Assembly: GCA_030770425.1 (NCBI GenBank)
Contig: JASJFT010000086.1
Span: 62,001 to 126,000, forward strand
DNA from: Darksidea phi
Lineage: Eukaryota > Ascomycota > Dothideomycetes > Pleosporales > Lentitheciaceae
Direction: 5' to 3'
DNA length: 64,000 nucleotides
Shown: piece after piece, positions 46,795 to 56,642 of the stretch
Layout: every line of letters starts with the position of its first letter
Position numbering within the stretch: the first letter of the stretch is position 1
Made by a program: the position numbers and the translations under genes
Notes under the pieces: generated by a model
What the model saw: the letters and a program-made list of their open reading frames with translations, nothing else
Told to the model about the DNA's origin: nothing
Databases searched by the model: none

Positions 46795-48272
46795 TGCCGC
46801 ATCCCACAGATGTGTCTTCCAATCTAGACGAAGCCTTCAAGCGAGCTGTTAGTATCGGACCCGAACGGCTTCTGGCGGGAGTGGCGCTCGCTGCTACGGG
46901 ATCCGGCATAACAGGTAAGGCACACCATGCTTTTTCGCCGCCAATCTCGCCGCGCGCAGGCCCACCGTTTTGCATTGATCCAGCAAAAGCAACCAAAACT
47001 GCTCGTCTGGGGTCTGATCAGCGGCGAGCACCCCACGCTTCCTTCGTTCTCTTAGAGATGCAGAAGTCGAAACAGATCAACTTTCAGGCTCCGTTTCATG
47101 AGATTTCGCTGATGACGATATAGCAAATGCCCAGGCCCATGATACCGATATTTGGTCGGATACGGCGCTCTGCTGCTCGACCCCGCGTCGGCCCCGGTCT
47201 CCACGAAAACTGTCATGTGGTTAGCTTCATGCATCAAGCTTGTGGAAAAGATTGCAGCCCTGCAATGCGTCGAGCGCCGTCTTTTCAATCTTGACTCGAG
47301 TGCCGATGTTGATCGGTTCTGCCAGAGTGGCGCGATCCCCGGAGCTTGACCGGTTTCGAGGACGGATGGCCTATGCTCAAGAATGCAAAAGAGAAGATTA
47401 CGCTAACGCATCTATTGGCGCACACGAGTGGCTTGGCTTACGACTTTCTTTCACCATCGCTGTTACTATGGCGGCAAGGGGAGAAGGCTCTCTCGCAATG
47501 TCTAGCCCGATCACCGAGTGCTTCAGCCATCCCTTTGTCTTTGAGCATGAGACCGGTCTAGCATATGGCCCCGAACTTGACGTCTCTGGTCTCATGGTCG
47601 TACAAGCAAGCGACTGTATGAAGAGTGCATACGCAAGCACATCCTCGACATCCTAGGGATGTGCGACACTGCATTTCGGCCTTGAACAGTCAGCGACCTG
47701 GAAAAATGGCTGATGCCGATGACATGCCGCCCACCTTCTGACGAGCCATTGAGGAGTGGAGATGCCTCGAATACTACGTTTATCACCGTCTCTCTGGATC
47801 CGATCGATGAATACGGTGGCGCCGGTCTATTTGGCAGCGCCGAAAATTACCTCAAGCTTCTCAATCTGTCCTCTGCAACGATGGGCAGCTGTTCCAGCCG
47901 GAGAGCATCGATTTGATTTCCACTCCCTCAATATCTCCGTCATCCCAAGGAGAGCTCGATACCACCCTCGCCGACCCGAACTACGCTCCTATTATGATCC
48001 CCGGCGACCCACCAGTAGGCACACCCGGCGCCGGCAAACGGACCCACGATGTGGGGGTTTTTATCGATTTTACGGAAAATGAGGCCGGTTTCAGAGCTCC
48101 ATGGCTTCAGTGGGGCGACGCGCCGAATTTGGAGTGGTGGGTTGACAGGGAGGCCGCCTCTCGTGGTATATTTGCCACACAGCTGAGCCCGTCGGGAGAA
48201 GCGAAGCATGTGGTGCTGTTCAATATTTTCCATCGTGAGATGGTGAAGAGGTTTGGTAAGGCTGGCGCTTAA
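46795..48272 (+). pseudogene. Decayed beta-lactamase-like serine hydrolase
   Basis: Pieces in order match fungal class C beta-lactamase/transpeptidase-like enzymes (the LovD/EstB type). They are LDEAFKRAVSIGPERLLAGV (about 46820-46880); ASCIKLV, which carries the SxxK catalytic tetrad (about 47227-47247); EKITLTHLLAHTSGLAYDFL (about 47390-47450); a region around 47560-47640 where the Tyr motif is expected; GGAGLFGSAENYLKLL (about 47818-47865); and the C-terminal block with WLQWGDAPNLEWWVDRE (about 48103-48153). They lie in different frames with stops between, so no full protein can be made. I see few clean introns that would rescue it. It was probably an esterase or acyltransferase gene. Confidence 0.7.
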
Positions 48273-48379
48273 GCACTTGGCGCGTGGCGATGGGTATAGG
48301 GCTATGTATCGCTCACGCATGTGTCAGGTTACTGTGCGTATAGTGCGCAATCAACTTCGACCACGTCTCGTGCAAATAC

Positions 48380-48895
48380 GGTACAATCTTCTGTGAGAGA
48401 TTTCAACAGCTTATGGTAAATGTAGAGGCCATGGCAGGACTTGTCCCGCTCCTCCAGGAGGTGCCCGCCAGCTTTTCACTGCCTCGCAACACCGGCTTCT
48501 TCCCCTCGTCGCTAGATCAAAGGCGACTAGCTCTGCACCGAATTCACTAACCGCTATAGGGCGACTACCATGCTTGTAGTACCGAACGAGCTGTAACTTT
48601 CCGCTGCGCAATGCCCTCTGCTAGGGTGGTTAGGCTCACGAGTTGCAATATCACTGCTGAACGTCCAGCGCATCTAGGAGTACATATATGATTTGCGCTG
48701 TACCTCATCAGGTAGTCCTTGCGTACAATGTTCTTCTCTACAGCTAGATTAACTGGTGCCTCTCGATAAGCTTTTCCAATACGGTCGTAGGCGCGGGCCT
48801 GACTGTACGCTGCGACTTCCTTTATCCACAGCAGGCGCGCTCTCACCGCCTTCAATCTCCTCTTCCCACTTCTCGTCTTTCGTTACTTCCATCAA
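48380..48895 (-). pseudogene. Possible amidase N-terminal fragment
   Basis: The minus-strand frame 48565-48855 contains SLTTLAEGIAQRKVTARSV, resembling the segment of fungal acetamidase-type amidases (LAxxIAxRKxTAxxV) that precedes the Gly/Ser-rich catalytic core. No core (GGSSGGE-type) is present and stops follow. Call by one motif only. Confidence 0.28.
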
Positions 48896-49248
48896 CAACT
48901 CTCGAGCGGGTGTCGAGTACCTAGTCTAACCACGCCTCCTTCCACGACCGTCTCGGCGCTGCCTCCGCGCCGTGCCGTCAACGCTACTTCCCCATGGCAA
49001 AGCAAGCTCACCTTCTTTATGGCGGATTTCGAGAAGCGACACTCCTTCGCCTGCACCGTCCATAAAAGCTGGCTTTCCGCTGTTTTGCTCCATTTCTTCT
49101 TCACTCCACTCCAGCCGACAATCCCACTGGAGAGCATCATTCCGGAGCCGAGCCAGTTGCACCAAACTGTGTTCATCTATTCTTCTTGTTCCATCCAATA
49201 CCCCAGGCATAATTGTTGTTCCCATCCGCCCTTCAGCTCACCTTCACA
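48896..49248. other. Upstream region of the But2-domain gene
   Basis: Nothing specific is visible. Pyrimidine-rich tracts precede the ATG at 49249, which is common in fungal promoters. Confidence 0.35.
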
Positions 49249-50900
49249 ATGCGGTCAGCTCTGACGTTTGCCTCGGTCGGCATCGGTGCGTCGGCTTCGG
49301 TCATCGTTCCTCACATCCTCCCTCGTGGCGGGCCTCACGACTCGTACAGCTTCACGTTGGCGGCTCAGGGCCACCAGAGTGGGCCCATAGGGCAGCTGCA
49401 CGATGGGCAGAACAGAATTGGCGGTGGTCTTCCCCTCGGTCACTACACAATCAAGTACGGCCCTAAGGGCGGCGTCATCGTCGACAAGAACGGACGTGGC
49501 TGCATCCTGACGCCACCCACCACGCAGTATCAGTGCGATCAGGGTGTCGGAGGTAGGCATTCCTCTGCTCTTCACAGCACCATTGCCCCGCTACTCCGTT
49601 CTTTGATGCACAATCCACCACGACTATCCACCACGCTTACCAAGCTCCACGACTACATTTATATCCACTTCTCAACGTCACTGTCTGCTCCTGCTCAATT
49701 TCCATACTGATGTGGCTCTGTGTAGGCACGCCCGGCTTTGACATCAGCTGCGACAAGCATCTCCTCTACAACGGTTCGCCCGAGTTCTGGGCATGCCCAG
49801 TTAATGACCACGGCGTCTGGAATCTATATACCAAGCCCAACTTCTCCCAGAAGAAGTGCGTCACCGTCACGCTGAGAGTTTACGGAGAGTCCGGGTCCGA
49901 GCCACAATGCAAGCAGCAAGTTCCACCGTCACCACCATCGCCGCCACACAAGCAGGACTGCTATGGCGGTCACGGCGACTGCAAACCCTCGCCTCCACCC
50001 TCATCGCCATCCCATGCGCCGCCCTGCAAGGACGAATGCAATGAGCATCATTGTAACTGTAAGCCTGCTTCACCTCCTCCAGCGCCGCCTGCTCCCTATC
50101 CAGATCACAAGGGCAAGCACTCCCCGGATGGATCTTGTGGTGGCACTAGCGGCTTTCACTGCAATGGTTTCGTCCACGGCCCATGCTGCAGTTCGTACGG
50201 CTGGTGCGGCGCCTCGCCCGCCCACTGCGGGAAGGGATGTCAGGGTGATTTTGGTACCTGCAAAGTACATAAGGACGAATACAAGCCGGCTCCGCCACCG
50301 CCACCGCCGTGCGGGGATAGTAAGAACGATGGCAAGTGCAAGCCTTCCCCTCCTCCAGCTCCGCCATGCGACAAAGACAAGGATGACTGCAAGCCTGCCA
50401 AGAAGCGCCCGGGATGCCCTGCGGATCTTCAAGGCCCTTACGAGTTTCCCCACCTGATGATTCCCGTCGACAAGAAGCGCCCCGACACGGCCCTCGGAAA
50501 CAAGCTCAATGGCACCATCAGCGACCGCGTCTGCACCGTCTTCAACTTCGACATTCATCCGCGCTTCGCCGGCAAGACATGCAGCCTCGCCTTCCTCTTT
50601 CCCAAACAGGAGCATCTCGAGACGTCGGCCTACACCTTCAAATCTTGGAGCGACCACCCTGGCCTGAAATTTTACGAGCTACATGAGCCGGCTACCTGGA
50701 AGACTACCTGGAACAACATCGGATCGAAGGAGCTCCTTGCCTCTGGACCCATCTACCCTGATCTGGCCGTCGGCGCCTACGCGCATGAATGCGCTGCCGG
50801 TAAGACGAAGTCAATCATGGTGTGCGGAAAGGACATTTACTTGGACTACTTCCAGGACTTCAACCCAAGCCCCATCGGTCTGTACATGCGAGTTTGCTAG
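49249..50900 (+). CDS. Secreted chitin-binding protein with But2 C-terminal domain
   Basis: Two exons, 49249-49552 and 49726-50900, joined across a 173-nt intron (GTAGGC...GTAG). The product is 492 aa. There is a signal-like N-terminus (MRSALTFASVGIGASASV). Residues 30-155 form a cell-wall protein-like domain (SYSFTLAAQGHQSGPIGQLH). A Cys/Pro linker follows. A hevein-type chitin-binding domain (CBM18) covers about 236-280, with CCSSYGWCG and the eight-Cys spacing C-x-G...CNGF...CC...CG...C. A second Pro-rich linker leads to a C-terminal domain (about 332-492) that matches the But2 C-terminal family found on many fungal secreted proteins. It should bind chitin in the cell wall or shield it from host or competitor chitinases. 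It is intact among relics, which suggests it is maintained. Confidence 0.82.
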
Positions 50901-51959
50901 TTCTTCGGTTGACGCGGGAAGGCGCTGCTGCGACTGACGGAAGGTGGAGGGTACGGTATGGAGTTCTTGATTGCTTTGCTTTTACTTGAGAGTTCTGTTA
51001 CGCTTCTGCAATTCATTGTTCTTTCAAGCTTTAATCGTTCCCTCTTCAGTTCATGTGCTCTTCACCCAGTCCGGGCCACTCGATACTAACATAGCCTTAT
51101 TATCTTCCCTTACTCGGGCATTGCGCGTCCATCCTAGGACAAAGGTGTGTGAGCTGACTCCTTCCGTTCTACTCAGTAAATGCATCCTGGCTCACCTCGG
51201 GGCACTATTCATCCAGCCATACGCACGAATAAGTTTTTTTGGTTTGGATATGTTTCCATACCTCGAAACGTCTCAATGGTTAGCTGAATGGTGCGCTGAG
51301 GTGAGCCTGGGTGCGTTGTGTTGTTGTGTCCTCCGCGTGGACCTTCCGGCTCTGCTTCGGTGTTCGGGACCCGAATAGTCGAATCCACTCTGGGAGGTTA
51401 TCCTCTGAATGATTCCATTTTTCTCAGATGCGTTCTGTCTATTTGTTCCCATCGGGTTTTCCCACTTGCGGGAAAGATTCTGGTCGCAGCCTTAGGTCAC
51501 ACTCTCCAGCCGACATCGGCAGATCTGCATTGGGCTACTCTCGGGCATTTCATTCATGATCATTATTACCATGGCTGGGCTGATATTGAATGCTACTGGC
51601 GGCTAAGTTCAAATTTGTCGAAGAGAAATAAGTGACATCCCTATCCGCTCACTCTGAGCTGTCTACTTGGATTCCCGATGGACTGCACAATCAACCACAT
51701 GCCGAGATAGAGAACATACCGAGAAACAACTACTTGACGCCATGGCCCTTATAAAGAGATGTCATATTGTTTGTACTGGAAAGAAATGAGCTGACCTGGG
51801 CACTGAGTATAAGTTGGTACATTCGCCTTCGGAACCGCCAGTCGGAAATAATATTAGCGCCTTGTTTCACTAGCATATACAAAAAGAAACACAGCACTGT
51901 CTCTAAAGACTTCAATGGTCTAGCCAACATCATACAGCAGGATTGGACACCGACTGGAC
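50901..51959. other. Intergenic, no gene supported
   Basis: Downstream of the But2-domain gene. Frames at 50971-51378 and 51318-51635 are not recognised. Confidence 0.35.
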
Positions 51960-52806
51960 AGACGCGAGTTACGTACAAGGGGAAGAACGGTGATGTACAA
52001 GCATCAACTCTTTGCATCGGCGCATAGCTGTAGGGCGACACCGCCACGTTCCACTGGAAGGACGAGTAACCCGCAGTTGTTGAGGCGTGGAAAGAGTGTC
52101 TTAGAAATGACATGAACTTTATCGATACCGCGAAAGTGTATGGTAGCGGCGAAAGTGAGCGCATCTGTGGAAAGTTGTTTGCCAATATGAAGAGGTGGAC
52201 TTTGTTATTCAGACGAAGTACTACGTTGTCCCACAGACGACAGATACCCTCCACCCGACATCTGCGCCCGTTAAGAAAATGGAAAACAGCTTGAACAACA
52301 TGGGCATCGACTACGCGGATATTTACCTCGCCCATGACCCCATTCATATCCAGCCCATCGCTACGATTGCCAAAGGCATGGCAGAGTGCGTGGACAAAGG
52401 GCTCACAAGGTGCGTCGGCGTCACAAACTATGGCGTAAAAGACATGATTAAAACACAAGAGGAGCCCGCAAAGTACGACGTCCCCTTCGCTGCCTCCCCG
52501 AAACAAGCGGCCTTCTATAGGCCTGCAAAGAGCGCGGCATCGTCTTCTAGTCTTATTCGTCTCTCGCCCAAGGCTGACTTGTGGGAAAATACACTACAAA
52601 AAATCCTCCGCCGAAAGAGCACCGGTTTTCGTCGTACGAGATGAAGGATATTTAACCGATAACTGCTGTATTGAAGCAAATCGCAGGCAGAAGGAGAGTC
52701 AGTCTCTCGGCGGTTGCATTGAATTATAACCTGTGCAAAGGCATCACACCGGTGGTGGGAGTAAGGAACTTTGGACAGGCGAAGGCCAATTGTGAGCCTT
52801 TGGGGG

Positions 52807-52843
<37 letters not shown>

Positions 52844-52955
52844 GTTGGGGGTGGGTGGGGGGGGTTGTGGGGGGGGGAATGAAAAGGGGGGGGGGAACAG
52901 GGGGTGGGGGGCGNNNNNNNNCCCCCCCCGCCCCCCCCCCCCCCCCCCCCCCCCG

Positions 52956-52991
<36 letters not shown>

Positions 52992-53121
52992 CGCGAGTGA
53001 TGAGGCAATTGGAGTGATTGATGGTGTGAGTTTCGAGGGGCACAGTAACTCGTTGTGGCAGCAAGGGGAAGGAGCGCGATTTTATAAGCTTAGAGTTATA
53101 GAAGTGTTTTGCCATGGCTAG
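51960..53121 (+). pseudogene. Decayed aldo-keto reductase, split by an assembly artefact
   Basis: Similarity to aldo-keto reductases starts near 51975 (TYKGKNGDVQ). In-frame TAG at 52025 and 52031 stand where the family has Trp, and TAA at 52067 stands where Gln or Glu is expected. The catalytic tetrad pieces remain: DTAKVYG (about 52120-52145), QTKYY after a frameshift near 52190, and YLAHDPIH near 52325-52350. Later blocks are LTRCVGVTNYGVKDM, VSLSAVALNYNLCKGITPVV and, after the gap, DGVSFEGHSNSLWQQG (about 53018-53065). The relic is dead. The G/N/C tract inside it is technical. Confidence 0.75.
52800..52991. other. Poly-G / N / poly-C assembly artefact
   Basis: A G-rich tract (52802-52913), eight N (52914-52921) and a C-rich tract (52922-52990) form a mirror arrangement. 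Homopolymer G from dark-cycle reads on one contig end and its reverse complement on the other explain it. Confidence 0.85.
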
Positions 53122-54403
53122 AATAGGGAATGGAATAGGATAGCGCATAGTTACTTATGTTCAATAGCTTGCCCCTGGTCTAGAGTATTCCTCGGCACCC
53201 AAAGTCTCCGAGAAATTAGTGGGTGCGAAACTACCGTAGAAAGATTATCAATTTATGACTAAGTTTGGGTGGTTTCAGCTTAGCTCTTCGCCAAAATAAT
53301 ATCACCCAATCTTTTGTAAACGAGAATTGGAAAACGGAGCGAGTTGAAAGTAGGCCTAATACTAAGCTCTATATAGGCTAGCCGCCAAGCTAGCTACTAA
53401 GCTCGATATACTGAACCAGCTACTGAGCTTGATATAAGCTAGTTGTAGCTAGATATCTTAAAGCGGGTTACTAGAGGAAAAGAAGAAAAACGGGAGTTAA
53501 TGGTTAAAAATTAATGATTATTCTCATCGAGCGACGGAGCCTTGATGAGTCATCCTTGATTAGTCATCGGCTTTCGACCAATCAAGCGCCGGATGGGTTC
53601 TAGTAGTTTGACCTTATCCTGGAGGTAGGCAGTTTATACTCATGCCCAGGAGGCGTTCTTACTCATTATTTCTGACTTTTTTGCTACATGAGATGGGCAC
53701 TTCCAACCTTTGGAGCGTTGCCAGCAAGAAGGGCCAGGTCCACGGGTGCCCAAGTGTAAGAGGCAGTTAAGCCGCATCCACTTTGGAAGGCGCTCGGGTT
53801 GTCTTACGCGGCAGTTCCAAAGTTCTCAGCTGAACCCCAACAACAACACCAGTATCAACCAACGAAATCGTCCGATACGAGCTTGGATCGACGATGAATA
53901 CCCGCAAAAAATCACCTCATATTGTATTCGGCGACGTGCAAGACAGAATCCGGACATTCTGCTGAGGACCCTTGTCAGTGAACACCAATGGCAAGTCAGC
54001 GACACCTTCAGCCTTGCTAGTGTTGCATCGCTCAGCTTGGGCTTGCGGACGCCACTCGGTGTCTTCGGTGTCGCCCATGCAGCCGTTTAATGATGAAGCT
54101 ATCAATGGCTTCCGGAAATGGTATCCCGGGTATGGTGTTACACTGTGATGGTGGTGTGTCAGGCTAGCTAATATAGCTACCCTGCATATGCTCCTCACAC
54201 TCGTAAATAAACAGCTCTCTTACAGAGCTATTGCAATTAACTCTGTTCTTCACATCTACATCCTCACAGTGATTCACTGTGATATGGTACTTAGCAGCGT
54301 TCGTTGCAAGAGCCCCAGGCGTGCATATCATCCACTACTCCTCTCGGCTATCAGTCTCCTATGAGCATCTAGTGACTCTTCATCAATTTCCGTCATCTCC
54401 GTC
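53122..54403. other. Intergenic with short internal repeats
   Basis: Around 53365-53455 several copies of a TAGCTACTAAGCTCGATATA-like phrase occur in a low-complexity tract. A plus-strand frame at 53710-54090 is not recognised. No gene is supported. Confidence 0.4.
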
Positions 54404-56642
54404 ATGGCCACCCAAAAGTCGGAAACTCCAGCTCCACCGCAGGGCAGTACAGGGAGCGGACCAGCTGGAGATGTCAATAATCCAGCACAAACTGACTCGC
54501 CCGGTGCAACGAATCGCAGAAAAGACAAAATGCCGGAAGCGCATGTAACTGAGCATACTGGGAACACACGATCAGCTGCGGTTGACACAAATGGCGAGAG
54601 AACTACTGGCAGCCTTACGGCCGAAACTAAACTGGACTGTAACATCTCCATACTCCATGAACCCAAGCAAAACGTGCGATACAACACCGACGTCATTATT
54701 GCGTACTCATACTGCGGAAAATCCGATTCTGCGGACCTTGACTTATCATTCTTCGAGGTCCCAAACCCAACCAAGGGGGTTTCAACTTCCACGAAGGGCG
54801 AGAAGGTCGCAAAAAAGAAAGATGTGGCCCAGCCCGCAAATTCGGATGCCCGAAAGGCGGCCTTGCACAAGCCGTATCGTATGCCCAATGCAGCCGCAGT
54901 CCAACTGGTGCCAGCAGAAGACCGCGCGACACAGGATTCGAAGGCGCCTCCACAAGAACCAAAAGTCCCGAAGTCTGAAAATTTCAATTGGCTCAACAGC
55001 GAGCAAATGCTTCCGAGAGCGCTCCCGGGTGCAAAAATCATCGCAGTGGGTATTGATATCCGAAGTGCTCTGGATTCCCCTATGAATGTTGGAAAAGCGG
55101 CGGAATTACTCTCCACAAAGATCTCCGCTAAAATGGCGACGTCAGAAACCATCCCGTTATTATTCATTGGTCATGGTTTTGGCGGAGTTGTCATCCAGAA
55201 ATTGTTAGTAGATGGCGCTCGGCAGGACGTCCCTCCGTTGGATGGAAAACCTAAGGATAACTATGTATCGAAGGCTCTTTTGGATCGTACCGCCGGATTG
55301 GTCCTCTTTTCCTGTCCTGTGTCGGATTCCGATGAGAATAGAGAACTTTTCATCAAAACTTCTGGCGCGCCAAAGAGCACAAAAGCGTTTTCCAACATGG
55401 GCGCTAAATCCGGGCAGCTTAGTAAGTTGTGCAAAGAATTCAACGAGAAAGTGTTACTTGCGGACAAATGGGCGCAAAAGGAGAACTCGGCTCCATCGCA
55501 GCCGCCAACAGACGCCGCCAACCCTGATAACTCGAAGCTGGCATATACCGTGATGTTCATCAGATATCCCACAGAGCCTTCATCCCCTCCAAGTGCCTTT
55601 CCAGTGCTGCGTTTTCCCCCCATCCCTAAGGAAAAGCAGGCTGCGAAAGTCGACCAGAATAGAGATATGGCGCTTGATCACTTCCTGAATCCAGGTGACG
55701 AAGAATCAACCGATGTGCCTAGAAGCGGCACTAAGTCGTCTCGAAAGGCCGAAAAGAGTATAGCGAAATCAGTGTCCACACGCCGAATCTGCCTGTTGGA
55801 TGATATCGGATGCGAAATACCCACCACAAGTTTGCACGCAAACCTTGCAAGATTTTCAAACCCAGCAGATATTGGCTTTCGGAACTTGTCCGATTTCCTC
55901 TTCTGGGCACTTCAAGCGCGTCTTGTTTTCGATGCCACTAACAACCTGGACCGAATGAAGTCCCGACTTATCAAACCGGGAGTTGCAAGTTTCTTGACGA
56001 ATTTCACCGATGGCTGGTATGCTATGACCTCTTTGCAATTACCTGTCACTATGTATAGAGAACTAACAACTGTATAGGGGACAAAGCGCACTTCACATGG
56101 CCGTTCTAAGACAGAATAATGACGTCTTAGAACAATTGTTGCACATTTCCCCTAAGCTCGACCCTTCTGCAAAGAATTATTGGCGTGATACTCCTTTGCA
56201 TTATGCCGTTGAGACAGGCAATCGCAAATTGGTGCAACCGCTCTTGGATGCCGATGCCGATATCAGTGCGGAAAATGATAACAGAGAAACGCCTGCGTCA
56301 CTTTCTGATCCCTCATCCGACATTGGGCTGGCGATAAGTAAGCATCAGACCAGATTCATACCCGGTAAAACGTTTGGCATTATTCGTTATCAAGAAAAGA
56401 AGATCGATAAGGGAGATCTCGATGAGGAGAAGCTCGAGCCGAAGGTCTCGTTGTCTGTCAAGGATATCTGTGAAAATTTCAAAATTACGGTAGCGGAGGT
56501 CCACCGAAATGACTCCAATGCAGCCGGCGACGGGAGCCCTGGGAAATTAGACAGTTCGGACGAGACAAAGCGAAAAGATACGCGCGCTAGATGGAGGAAC
56601 CTAATCATCATTGGCGTTCGACGCGGTCTGTACAGGATTTGA
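54404..56642 (+). CDS. NLR-like protein, N-terminal half: pseudo-hydrolase plus ankyrin repeats
   Basis: Exon 1 (54404-56016) and exon 2 (from 56078) are joined in frame across a 61-nt intron (GTATGC...ATAG), giving W-GQSALHMA at the junction. The first 200 residues are Ser/Pro-rich and variable. Residues about 195-320 resemble the alpha/beta-hydrolase domain found at the start of many fungal NLR-like proteins, with NWLNSEQMLPRALPG and FIGHGFGGVVIQKLL (254-268). The usual nucleophile Ser of GxSxG is Gly258, so hydrolase activity is not expected. Exon 2 holds two or three ankyrin repeats (GQSALHMAVLRQNNDVLEQL and DTPLHYAVETGNRKLVQPLL). The frame runs to a stop at 56642, but splicing at a GTAGCG donor (56490) to an acceptor at 56590 would continue into the C-terminal half. 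No NACHT or NB-ARC is visible. Domain calls are by motif. Confidence 0.62.

Noticed and set aside
51730..52506. A 258-codon minus-strand frame
   Set aside because: It overlaps the aldo-keto reductase relic on the other strand, which has clear family blocks; the antisense frame has none.
52802..52990. Possible G-quadruplex or i-motif structure
   Set aside because: The G and C tracts flank N bases and form a mirror image typical of sequencing and assembly artefact, so no biological structure is claimed.
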